A stretch of DNA of 8,031 bases from an uncultured Erysipelotrichaceae bacterium (GTDB taxonomy: Bacteria > Bacillota_I > Bacilli_A > Erysipelotrichales > Erysipelotrichaceae), in NCBI GenBank assembly GCA_902782955.1, contig CACZPD010000102.1, positions 1-8,031 on the forward strand, read 5' to 3'. The notes beneath the pieces were generated by a model that was not told where the DNA came from, did not search any database, and saw nothing but the letters and a program-made list of their open reading frames with translations. How positions within the stretch are numbered: position 1 is the stretch's first letter; every line of letters begins with the position of its first letter. Positions 1-5,959 of the stretch are shown here, in pieces. The position numbers and the translations under genes are program-made.

Positions 1-1
1 A

Positions 2-736
2 GCCGGAGCGGAAGGAATACCCGTTCCGGACAGGATCATACAGGTGCTGGAAAAAGGAGATACAGTCCTGGTCGATGACGGCAAAGTCGAAGCCCTGATC
101 ACGGAAACCGGGGAAAGATGTACCGGGATCATTGCCCGCGGCGGCAGGATCCGGAGCCGCAAAAGCATCAAGGTGGTCGGCAAGGACATCACCGGTCCGG
201 TGCTGACGGAAACAGATCTGGAAAACATCGCGGCGGCGGAAACATACGGCGTGACCGCATTGATGCAGCCGTTTGTGACGGACGGGAACCAGCTGAAGGA
301 AGTCAGAAGCGCTTTGGAAAAAGCCGGATGCGGTCATATCCGTGTTTTTGCCAAGATAGAAAACCGGCAGGGCATGGACAACCTGGATTCCATTATTCCG
401 GAAGCCGATATGATCGTCATTGCGAGAGGGGATCTGGGAAATGATATGCCCTTATGGGATCTGCCGGCAGCCCAGGAATACATTGCGGAAAAATGTCGGC
501 AGGCAGATACGCCGTTTATGGTCGTGACGGAAATGCTGGCAAGCATGGTCAACCGTCCGGTTCCGACAAGGGCGGAGGTATCCGATATCTTCCGGGCTGT
601 GGTACAGGGCGCTTCAGCCGTCATGGTCACGAATGAGACAGCTGTCGGGATCTATCCGGCAGAAGTCATCCGGTTCCTGAAACAGACCTCAGCGAGTGCG
701 GAAAATTACCTCTTGCAAAAAGCGTCAGCGGAATGA
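2..736 (+). CDS. Pyruvate kinase-like protein, 3' part (5' end outside window)
   Basis: The frame is open from the window's left edge, so the start and first barrel strands are missing. Visible pyruvate kinase landmarks, in order, are the VDDG of the B domain (nt 68-79), KIEN with the catalytic Lys and metal-binding Glu (353-364), ARGDLG with the metal-binding Asp (422-439), a VTEMLASM block with the conserved Thr (527-529), and PTRAEVSD (about 563-586). The usual enzyme transfers phosphate from phosphoenolpyruvate to ADP at the end of glycolysis. Two oddities stand out. The usual VMLSGETA block reads VMVTNETA. The protein stops about 30 residues after it, so the roughly 120-residue C-terminal allosteric domain is absent. 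Family membership is clear. Whether it is the housekeeping kinase or a diverged paralogue is open. The stop codon lies in the loop of a terminator. Confidence 0.85.
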   Translation, partial: AGAEGIPVPDRIIQVLEKGDTVLVDDGKVEALITETGERCTGIIARGGRIRSRKSIKVVGKDITGPVLTETDLENIAAAETYGVTALMQPFVTDGNQLKEVRSALEKAGCGHIRVFAKIENRQGMDNLDSIIPEADMIVIARGDLGNDMPLWDLPAAQEYIAEKCRQADTPFMVVTEMLASMVNRPVPTRAEVSDIFRAVVQGASAVMVTNETAVGIYPAEVIRFLKQTSASAENYLLQKASAE

Positions 737-752
737 AGCTTCCGCTTTTTTT
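727..752 (+). terminator. Rho-independent terminator of the pyruvate kinase-like gene
   Basis: A 7-bp stem (AGCGGAA 727-733 with TTCCGCT 740-746) has a 6-nt loop and runs into T746-752. The loop contains the TGA stop (734-736), so the left arm is coding sequence. The exporter promoter begins directly at the end of the T-tract. Confidence 0.8.
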
Positions 753-760
753 GTTACAAT
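752..760 (+). promoter_or_regulatory. Extended -10 promoter, possibly giving leaderless mRNA
   Basis: TGTTACAAT matches the extended -10 pattern TGnTATAAT with one mismatch. No good -35 is visible; that position falls inside the preceding terminator, and an extended -10 can act without one. The first base of the exporter ATG (767) lies 7 nt after the hexamer, where transcription would normally start. No Shine-Dalgarno lies upstream. Confidence 0.6.
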
Positions 761-766
761 AAAAGA

Positions 767-2500
767 ATGAAAACAGAGAAGACGCTCGGATATTATATTA
801 AACCGTTCCTGTGGACGATGGCAGGCGGTTTTGCCATAAAAACGACCGGTACGTTTCTGGAACTGGCTTTGCCGGGGATCCTCTCCCGCATCATCGATGA
901 CATCGTTCCTGCCGGTGACGCAAAGGGGATCATCATCTGGTGTGTGATCATGGTCGTATGCGCGCTTCTGGCATGGTTGTTCAATATTCTTGCCAACCGG
1001 AATGCTTCCCGGGTAGCACGCAATATCACACAGAAGATCCGGCACGACCTGTTTGAAAAAACGCTGTATCTGACCTGTTCAAAAACAGATGAATATACGA
1101 TACCCTCCCTGGAAGGCAGGCTGACGAGCGATACTTATCATGTTCACCGCATGATCGGCATGATGCAGAGAATGGGTGTCAGGGCTCCGATCATAACGAT
1201 CGGCGGACTCATCATTACGTTTATCCTGGAACCGGTGCTTTCCCTGGTTTTTCTTGCGGTCATTCCGTTTATGGCAGTCCTGATCGTCTGGCGCGCTTCG
1301 CAGGGTATTCCGCTTTTTTCGCTTGTGCAGAAAGCAAGCGACAGGATGGCCGGCGTCGTCCGTGAAAATGCGCAGGGCATCCGTGTCATCAAGGCTTTGA
1401 CCCGTGAAGAGAAGGAGAAGAACCGGTTTGACCATGTGAATACGGAACTGAAAAACCAGGAAGTGCATGCCAGCCGCAAGATGGCAATGATCGACCCGCT
1501 GATGAACCTGTTCCTGTATTCGGGTATGATGGGTGTCATCATCGTCGGGGCGTGGCGTGTCAATGCCGGCATATCGGAGACAGGAAAGATCCTGGCGTTC
1601 ATGTCCTACTTCCAGATGATCTCCCGTGCCATGATGGCTGTAAGCCGTATGTTCATCATGTATTCGAGAGGTATGGCCAGTTCCGGCAGGATCATGGAAG
1701 TACTGAACAGTACGAGTGAAAAAGACTGGAAGCCGGAAGACTGTCCGGCAGGTGATCCGGCGTATGAGCTGGAATTCCGGGATGTTTCGTTTTCCTATCT
1801 GAATGTACGCAATAATATTGAGAATATTTCCTTCCGGCTGAAGAAAGGGGAAAAGCTCGGGATCATCGGCGCGACCGGATCCGGCAAGAGCACGATCGTT
1901 TCCCTCCTTCTGCATTTTTATCATGCCGGCAGAGGACAGATCTATGTGCAGGGAAAGGATGTGCGCAGTTATGAGCCTTCCGCGCTGCGTTCCCTTTTCG
2001 GTACGGTCATGCAGAATGATTTCCTGTTCGGCGGAACGATCGCTGACAATATCCGTTTCGGGAGGGAGATCAGCGATGAAAAACTGATGCAGGCAGAGAA
2101 GGATGCGCAGGCATATGAATTCATTTCCGCTTTGCCGGAAAAGGACGGTTACGAGCTGAGCGTCAAGGGGATGAATCTCTCCGGCGGCCAGAAACAGAGA
2201 GTACTGCTGGCCCGTGCTTTTGCCGGGGATACGCCTTTCCTGATCCTGGATGACGCCAGCAGCGCGCTGGATTACAAAACAGATGCCGCACTGCGGAAAG
2301 CAGCGGCAGAGAATTACGCGGATAAGACCCGGATCATCATTGCGCAGAGGATCTCCTCGATCCAGCACTGCGATCAGATCCTGGTTCTTGATCACGGCAG
2401 ACCGGCAGGCATGGGAAAACATGAGGAACTGCTGAAGACAAATGAACTGTATGCCGCGATCGCCGAATCACAGATGGGAGGTGCTCTTTTTGAAGGATAA
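767..2500 (+). CDS. ABC exporter half-transporter, degenerate-site subunit
   Basis: This 577-residue protein has an N-terminal six-helix membrane domain (about 15-300) and a C-terminal ATPase domain (about 334-577), the usual size and order for a type IV ABC exporter half. Visible ATPase motifs are A-loop Tyr344, Walker A GATGSGKST (368-376), Q-loop Gln416, signature LSGGQ (471-475) and Walker B FLILD (491-495). Asp496 replaces the catalytic Glu, and Gln527 replaces the switch His. This subunit therefore supplies a good signature but poor catalytic residues, as in the degenerate-site subunits of TM287/288-type heterodimers. It should sit in the cytoplasmic membrane and pair with the next gene product, whose start overlaps its end by 11 nt. 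The substrate is unknown; multidrug or lipid export is typical of the family. The ATG has no Shine-Dalgarno. Confidence 0.93.
   Translation: MKTEKTLGYYIKPFLWTMAGGFAIKTTGTFLELALPGILSRIIDDIVPAGDAKGIIIWCVIMVVCALLAWLFNILANRNASRVARNITQKIRHDLFEKTLYLTCSKTDEYTIPSLEGRLTSDTYHVHRMIGMMQRMGVRAPIITIGGLIITFILEPVLSLVFLAVIPFMAVLIVWRASQGIPLFSLVQKASDRMAGVVRENAQGIRVIKALTREEKEKNRFDHVNTELKNQEVHASRKMAMIDPLMNLFLYSGMMGVIIVGAWRVNAGISETGKILAFMSYFQMISRAMMAVSRMFIMYSRGMASSGRIMEVLNSTSEKDWKPEDCPAGDPAYELEFRDVSFSYLNVRNNIENISFRLKKGEKLGIIGATGSGKSTIVSLLLHFYHAGRGQIYVQGKDVRSYEPSALRSLFGTVMQNDFLFGGTIADNIRFGREISDEKLMQAEKDAQAYEFISALPEKDGYELSVKGMNLSGGQKQRVLLARAFAGDTPFLILDDASSALDYKTDAALRKAAAENYADKTRIIIAQRISSIQHCDQILVLDHGRPAGMGKHEELLKTNELYAAIAESQMGGALFEG
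2476..2481 (+). promoter_or_regulatory. Ribosome binding site fixing a TTG start
   Basis: GGGAGG lies inside the 3' end of the first exporter gene, 8 nt before the TTG at 2490. Upstream in-frame ATGs (2442, 2451) lack such a site and would add residues unlike an exporter N-terminus. TTG 2490 is therefore preferred. Confidence 0.7.
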
Positions 2501-4247
2501 AGAAAAGAAAAAGAATTCTTCCGAAACACTGATCCGTCTGGGCGGTTATCTTCTGCGTCATAAGTGGATGCTTGCCGGGGCAGTCCTGTTCTCCGTGACC
2601 GGCAATGCGGCAGCCCTGATGATCCCGTATTATTCCGGAAAGGCGATCGACGCGATCGGGACACCGGGAAGTGTTTCGTTCGGAAATGTATTTATGCTGT
2701 GCGGGAAGATGTTCGCGTTCGTTGCGGCAAGCAGCCTGTTTGCCTATATCGCGCATATCATTCTGATCAAAGTATCTTCACGTATCACGCACGAAATGCG
2801 GAAAGAGGTATTCGAGCATCTGCTTGTCCTTCCGGTGCGGTTTTTTGACCGGAACCAGGCAGGGGATATCATTTCAAGGATCTCGTATGATATCGATACG
2901 ATCAATACATCGCTTTCTTCCGACCTCGTGACAGTCATGACTTCGATCATTACCGTGACAGGCTCCTTCCTCATGATGCTCAGAATATCACCGAGACTCT
3001 GTGTTGTATTCTTCGTCACGACACCGCTCATCATATTCATCACGAAGCACAGGGCAGGTGTAGTGCGGCCCCTGTTCTCGAAGCGTTCGCGCAAGCTTGG
3101 GGAACTGAACGGATTTGTCGAAGAAAAGCTCTCCGGGCATAAGACGATCAAAGCCTACGGCAGGGAAGAAACGATGATCGCGTCATTTGATGAAAAGAAC
3201 CTGGAAGCTGTTGATACGTACTATGAGGCGGATTATCAGGGATCCATCGTCGGACCGACGATCATGTTCATCAACAATCTTTCCCTTGCTTTGATATCAG
3301 GTCTCGGCGGACTGCTGTATCTGCACGGACAGATCACAGTCGGCAATATCTCTGCCTTTATCCTGTATTCCAAACGGTTCTCCGGACCGATCAGCGGTAT
3401 GGCGGAGATCATGGGTGAACTGCAGTCGTCCCTGTCGGCAGCGCGCAGGGTATTTGCCCTGATCGATGAACCGGCAGAACCGGCGGACGGCGCAGAGGAC
3501 CATGTTCTTGAAAAAACAAAAGGGGAAGTCGTATTCCGTGATGTGCATTTCGGCTATACACAAGAAAAGGAAGTCCTGCACGGGCTGAACCTGACGGCGG
3601 AAAGCGGAAAGATGGTCGCAATCGTGGGACCGACAGGCGCCGGCAAGACGACGATCATCAACCTGCTGATGCGGTTCTATGATCCCGACAGCGGCACGAT
3701 CACGGTAGACGGGCATGATATCCTGCACTGCACGCGGAATTCCCTGCGGAAGGAGTTCTCCATGGTCCTGCAGGATACCTGGCTGTTTGAAGGCACCATC
3801 TTTGAAAATGTGGCATACGGAAAAGACAATGCATCAAAGGAAGAAGTCATCGAGGCATGCAAAGCGGTGGAGATCCATGATTTCATCATGTCGCTCAGAA
3901 ACGGATATGACACCGTTCTGACCGATGACGGCGTCAATATTTCCAAAGGACAGAAGCAGCTTCTGACCATTGCGCGGGCAATGCTCAATGACAGCAGAAT
4001 GCTGATACTGGATGAAGCTACCAGCAATGTCGATTCCAATACTGAAATGAAGATCCAGAAAGCCATGACGGAACTGTGCCGTGATAAGACGACATTCATC
4101 ATCGCGCACAGACTGTCAACCGTAAAAAAGGCAGACCTGATCCTTGTCCTGCAGCACGGAAACATCATCGAGCAGGGAACGCACGAGGAACTTCTGGAAG
4201 CGGGCGGATTCTATTCATCACTGTTTAAAGCGCAGTGGGAAGTGTAA
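2490..4247 (+). CDS. ABC exporter half-transporter, catalytic-site subunit
   Basis: From the TTG start this is 585 residues: a Lys-rich N-terminus (2-8), six membrane helices between about 27 and 300, then an ATPase domain (about 345-585). Motifs are A-loop Tyr356, Walker A GPTGAGKTT (380-388), Q-loop Gln428, Walker B MLILD with an intact catalytic Glu (504-509) and switch His540. The signature is degraded to ISKGQ (484-488) in place of LSGGQ. This complements the upstream subunit: its catalytic residues face the partner's intact LSGGQ to form the active ATP site, while its poor signature faces the partner's Asp/Gln site. The 11-nt gene overlap suggests translational coupling and equal synthesis. 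The family moves hydrophobic compounds out across the cytoplasmic membrane; the actual substrate is not evident. No terminator follows, only a 4-bp hairpin (4252-4262). Confidence 0.93.
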   Translation: MKDKEKKKNSSETLIRLGGYLLRHKWMLAGAVLFSVTGNAAALMIPYYSGKAIDAIGTPGSVSFGNVFMLCGKMFAFVAASSLFAYIAHIILIKVSSRITHEMRKEVFEHLLVLPVRFFDRNQAGDIISRISYDIDTINTSLSSDLVTVMTSIITVTGSFLMMLRISPRLCVVFFVTTPLIIFITKHRAGVVRPLFSKRSRKLGELNGFVEEKLSGHKTIKAYGREETMIASFDEKNLEAVDTYYEADYQGSIVGPTIMFINNLSLALISGLGGLLYLHGQITVGNISAFILYSKRFSGPISGMAEIMGELQSSLSAARRVFALIDEPAEPADGAEDHVLEKTKGEVVFRDVHFGYTQEKEVLHGLNLTAESGKMVAIVGPTGAGKTTIINLLMRFYDPDSGTITVDGHDILHCTRNSLRKEFSMVLQDTWLFEGTIFENVAYGKDNASKEEVIEACKAVEIHDFIMSLRNGYDTVLTDDGVNISKGQKQLLTIARAMLNDSRMLILDEATSNVDSNTEMKIQKAMTELCRDKTTFIIAHRLSTVKKADLILVLQHGNIIEQGTHEELLEAGGFYSSLFKAQWEV

Positions 4248-4256
4248 ACAGCCGCA

Positions 4257-4286
4257 TTGCGGAAATGACAGAACAAGGTATATGAT
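4257..4286 (+). promoter_or_regulatory. Putative promoter of the Nudix-regulator operon, leaderless geometry
   Basis: A -10 hexamer TATGAT (4281-4286, one mismatch to consensus) is preceded by a weak TTGCGG (4257-4262) at 18-nt spacing. The ATG at 4293 begins 7 nt after the -10, where transcription should start. The only purine-rich stretch upstream, AAGG 4275-4278, is 14 nt away and would lie outside such a transcript. Confidence 0.5.
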
Positions 4287-4292
4287 TTCTGT

Positions 4293-4724
4293 ATGCCTGA
4301 AGAAAGAAAAACGGTAAATGTTGTCGCTGCCGTCATACAGAAAGACGGCCGGATCCTGGCAACGCAGAGAGGATACGGGGAGTTCAGAGACTGGTGGGAA
4401 TTTCCCGGCGGCAAGATCGAGAACGGAGAAACACCGCAGGAAGCGCTGAAACGGGAGATCCGCGAAGAACTGCGGATGCAGATCCGTGTCGAAGATCTTC
4501 TCGGAACCATTGAATATGACTATCCTGATTTTCATCTGTCCATGCAGTGCTTCCGGGCGGAGATCGAGGAAGGAACACCCGTCCTGACGGAACACGAAGC
4601 GATACGGTGGCTGAAGGAAGATGAACTGGATCAGGTCAGATGGCTTCCGGCGGATGAAACGATCATTGATACGATCAGAAAGATAATGAGGAAGAATGAT
4701 GCAGGTCTGGGAAAAGATATTTGA
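4293..4724 (+). CDS. MutT-type Nudix hydrolase
   Basis: This 143-residue single-domain protein is close to MutT in length. The Nudix box GX5EX7REUXEE spans residues 40-59, with the metal-binding REIREE at 54-59. The consensus Gly that follows is Arg61. The stretch WWEFPGGKIENGET before and inside the box, and HEAIRWL with LPAD near the C-terminus (101-121), resemble the 8-oxo-dGTP diphosphatase/CTP pyrophosphohydrolase branch. The likely role is hydrolysing damaged or surplus nucleoside triphosphates to monophosphates in the cytoplasm. The precise substrate cannot be assigned. It lies 45 nt after the exporter operon, with its own promoter candidate and no Shine-Dalgarno. Its last 26 nt overlap the regulator gene, so the two are probably co-transcribed. 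Confidence 0.88.
   Translation: MPEERKTVNVVAAVIQKDGRILATQRGYGEFRDWWEFPGGKIENGETPQEALKREIREELRMQIRVEDLLGTIEYDYPDFHLSMQCFRAEIEEGTPVLTEHEAIRWLKEDELDQVRWLPADETIIDTIRKIMRKNDAGLGKDI
4688..4692 (+). promoter_or_regulatory. Ribosome binding site choosing the second of two adjacent ATGs
   Basis: GAGGA lies inside the end of the Nudix gene. It is 3 nt before ATG 4696 and 6 nt before ATG 4699. The second spacing is workable and the first is too tight, so the regulator start is placed at 4699. Confidence 0.6.
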
Positions 4725-5022
4725 AGTCCTGAAAGAAAAAGGCATGTCACAGAGGGAATTCTCACGCAGAACGGGTATACCTCCGACCACGGTCAGTGAT
4801 TGGAAGGGAAAGAAAGTCAATCCGAACGCGGAGAAGATCATGGCGATCTGCCATGCCCTGGAGATCACCCCGTACGAACTGCTGGAAGATGACAGCGATG
4901 TCATGATCATCAGGAAAGGTTCGGCGGAACACGATATCCTGATGACTTATCAATCTTTAGGACAGCGTGATCAGGAAGTCCTCATGGAATATTTGCTGAA
5001 ATTGAAGAAACGGGCAGACTGA
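4699..5022 (+). CDS. XRE-family helix-turn-helix regulator
   Basis: This is a 107-residue protein. The N-terminal Cro/C1-type domain (about 3-65) shows the helix-turn-helix pattern MSQREFSRRTGIPPTTVSDW (16-35), followed by the usual ITPYELL segment (56-62). A short C-terminal part with an amphipathic helix (about 85-104, ending LLKLKK) is common in small regulators of this type and may serve dimerisation. No ligand or enzyme domain is present. It probably binds DNA as a dimer; its target is not evident. A palindrome over a promoter only about 20 nt downstream of its stop (5044-5061) is a possible operator, which is inference. The start overlaps the Nudix gene by 26 nt, and the stop lies in a terminator loop. 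Confidence 0.88.
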   Translation: MQVWEKIFEVLKEKGMSQREFSRRTGIPPTTVSDWKGKKVNPNAEKIMAICHALEITPYELLEDDSDVMIIRKGSAEHDILMTYQSLGQRDQEVLMEYLLKLKKRAD

Positions 5023-5034
5023 CCCGTTCTTTTT
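5009..5034 (+). terminator. Rho-independent terminator of the Nudix-regulator operon
   Basis: A 6-bp stem (AACGGG 5009-5014 with CCCGTT 5023-5028) has an 8-nt loop and is followed by C and T5030-5034. The TGA stop (5020-5022) sits in the loop. Confidence 0.7.
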
Positions 5035-5042
5035 GAATACAG

Positions 5043-5065
5043 ATATCCGAATATTCGTATATAAT
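5043..5065 (+). promoter_or_regulatory. Palindrome overlapping a consensus -10 element
   Basis: CGAATATTCG (5048-5057) is a perfect 10-bp palindrome. One mismatched pair outside it, a further four pairs match, giving a dyad over 5043-5062. A perfect TATAAT (5060-5065) overlaps its right edge. The best -35 (TTGAAT 5033-5038) is 21 nt away, so the promoter is weak or depends on an activator. The arrangement looks like an operator. It differs from the usual Firmicutes LexA box (CGAAC-N4-GTTCG). Confidence 0.4.
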
Positions 5066-5098
5066 AGTGAGGGATAACATTTGTACTGAAAAGTTTCA

Positions 5099-5128
5099 TT
5101 GACATGCGGTATCTGCTGTTTCTATATT
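5099..5128 (+). promoter_or_regulatory. Sigma-A-type promoter of the recombinase gene
   Basis: A perfect TTGACA (5099-5104), an 18-nt spacer and TATATT (5123-5128, one mismatch) make the best two-box promoter in the window. Transcription would start near 5135, about 50 nt before the ATG, so the leader includes the repeat at 5150-5165. Confidence 0.65.
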
Positions 5129-5149
5129 TTTGCCCGTAGTTCAGTCTGC

Positions 5150-5165
5150 TTTATGACATTGTGCA
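5150..5165 (+). repeat. Direct repeat, left copy (upstream of recombinase)
   Basis: TTTATGACATTGTGCA recurs at 5862-5877 in the same orientation with one difference (C for G), 712 bp apart. The pair brackets the recombinase gene. The terminal ATTGTGCA also occurs inverted at 5186-5193. Confidence 0.7.
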
Positions 5166-5173
5166 CGAACAGG

Positions 5174-5179
5174 AAGGAG
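5174..5179 (+). promoter_or_regulatory. Ribosome binding site of the recombinase gene
   Basis: AAGGAG lies 5 nt before ATG 5185 and rules out the in-frame GTG at 5161, which has no site. It falls in the loop between ATTGTGCA (5158-5165) and TGCACAAT (5186-5193), which could pair in the mRNA and bury the start codon. Confidence 0.75.
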
Positions 5180-5184
5180 AAAAT

Positions 5185-5805
5185 ATGCACAATATTTATG
5201 GTTACGTAAGAGTCAGCAGTAAAGATCAGAACGAAAACAGACAGCTGGATGCAATGAAAGATATGAAGATCCCGGAGAAAAACGTCTATGTGGATAAACA
5301 GTCCGGAAAAGATTTTGACCGTCCGCAGTACAACAGCCTGATGAAGAAAATCAGGGAAAACGATCTCATCTGTATTCTCAGCATCGACAGGCTTGGCAGG
5401 GATTATGAAGAGATCCAGAAACAATGGAGATATATCACAAAAGAAAAAAAGGTAGATATAGTTGTCCTTGATATGCCTCTTCTGGATACCAGGAGGGGAA
5501 AAGACCTGATGGGTACATTTCTCGCAGATATCGTCCTGCAGGTCCTGTCCTTTGTGGCAGAAACGGAACGGAAAAATATACGTCAAAGACAGGCGGAAGG
5601 AATCGCGGCCGCCAAAGCAAGGGGAGTCAAATTCGGAAGACCGAGAAAACCGCTTCCGGATAATTTTGAGGAAGTATTCCGCAAATGGTCGGAAAGAAAG
5701 CTTTCAAACAGGGAGGCAGCGAAAGCACTGAATATGTCCTTGAGCGGATTCAGATACAGGGCAAAAATATACGAAAAAGAAAATGTACACACAGCTGTAC
5801 TGTAA
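5185..5805 (+). CDS. Serine recombinase, resolvase/invertase family
   Basis: This is a 206-residue protein, typical of small resolvases and DNA invertases. The N-terminal catalytic domain (about 3-140) has YVRVSSKDQ with nucleophile Ser11 and Arg9, Arg46, and the DRLGR block (68-72). The long helix leading to DNA binding covers about 121-145, then KFGRP. A C-terminal helix-turn-helix (about 160-195, KLSNREAAKALNMS) should bind the recombination site. Enzymes of this type cut both strands through a Ser-DNA bond and excise, invert or resolve DNA between short sites. The C-terminal HTH position argues against an IS607 TnpA, which has it N-terminally. All catalytic residues checked are intact. 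The gene is AT-richer than its neighbours, has its own promoter and terminator, and is flanked by a near-perfect 16-bp direct repeat. The substrate DNA is unknown. Confidence 0.92.
   Translation: MHNIYGYVRVSSKDQNENRQLDAMKDMKIPEKNVYVDKQSGKDFDRPQYNSLMKKIRENDLICILSIDRLGRDYEEIQKQWRYITKEKKVDIVVLDMPLLDTRRGKDLMGTFLADIVLQVLSFVAETERKNIRQRQAEGIAAAKARGVKFGRPRKPLPDNFEEVFRKWSERKLSNREAAKALNMSLSGFRYRAKIYEKENVHTAVL
5186..5193 (-). repeat. Inverted copy of the ATTGTGCA core over the recombinase start codon
   Basis: TGCACAAT overlaps the ATG at 5185 and the next two codons. It is the exact reverse complement of ATTGTGCA at 5158-5165, with 20 nt between. It may be a recombinase binding half-site or the right arm of an mRNA hairpin. 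Confidence 0.5.
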
Positions 5806-5834
5806 CCGGCCGAGCTGAAATGTGTACATTTTTT
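5780..5834 (+). terminator. Terminator-like long inverted repeat after the recombinase
   Basis: Arms of 12 bp (5780-5791 with 5821-5832) are followed inside by a second 5-bp pairing (CAGCT 5792-5796 with AGCTG 5813-5817). T5829-5834 ends the structure. The stop (TAA 5803-5805) is in the loop, and the left arm encodes the last residues. A terminator is the simplest reading. The TGTACA-rich arms could also be protein-binding sites, since a further copy lies at 5960-5969. Confidence 0.6.
5818..5827 (+). repeat. Inverted repeat, left arm (AAATGTGTAC)
   Basis: This is the exact reverse complement of GTACACATTT at 5960-5969. The 132 bp between them hold an orphan minus-strand promoter and the right copy of the 16-bp direct repeat. 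The arm also forms part of the terminator stem, so its role is ambiguous. Confidence 0.5.
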
Positions 5835-5844
5835 CTGTGTAATC

Positions 5845-5853
5845 ATTATAGCA
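5845..5853 (-). promoter_or_regulatory. Orphan extended -10 promoter on the minus strand
   Basis: On the minus strand this reads TGCTATAAT, a perfect extended -10. No -35 is evident at normal spacing. It points toward the 3' end of the recombinase, where no minus-strand gene exists, so its transcript would be antisense. Confidence 0.4.
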
Positions 5854-5861
5854 TTTCAGCA

Positions 5862-5877
5862 TTTATGAGATTGTGCA
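5862..5877 (+). repeat. Direct repeat, right copy (downstream of recombinase)
   Basis: TTTATGAGATTGTGCA matches the copy at 5150-5165 at 15 of 16 positions in the same orientation. It lies 56 nt after the recombinase stop. Confidence 0.7.
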
Positions 5878-5939
5878 AAGTATCAGTTTCTGCGGTCATT
5901 TTTTCTTTTAGGATGTTTTTCGGGATGTACGGAAAACTG

Positions 5940-5959
5940 GCGGAATCATGAGCGGAATC
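5940..5959 (+). repeat. Tandem 8-bp repeat GCGGAATC
   Basis: GCGGAATC occurs at 5940-5947 and 5952-5959, separated by 4 nt (period 12). It directly abuts the right arm of the inverted repeat at 5960. It may be a binding site for a protein on one DNA face; no function is known. Confidence 0.4.

Noticed and set aside
1079..2422. Long minus-strand open frame (447 codons) opposite the first exporter gene
   Set aside because: It is antisense to a gene with all ABC motifs, has no ribosome binding site or recognisable domain, and its composition is a Cys/His/Arg-rich shadow of the coding strand.
4252..4262. Terminator after the exporter operon
   Set aside because: CCGC-ATT-GCGG is only a 4-bp stem with a 3-nt loop and no T-tract.
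4218..4910. Minus-strand open frame of 230 codons opposite the MutT-type and regulator genes
   Set aside because: It crosses two well-supported genes and the end of a third, and shows no domain or start signals.
5048..5057. LexA/SOS box
   Set aside because: CGAATATTCG is shorter than, and lacks the C/G positions of, the Firmicutes CGAAC-N4-GTTCG box.
5185..5805. IS607-type transposase
   Set aside because: IS607 TnpA has an N-terminal DNA-binding domain and a TnpB partner. Here the helix-turn-helix is C-terminal and no TnpB is present.
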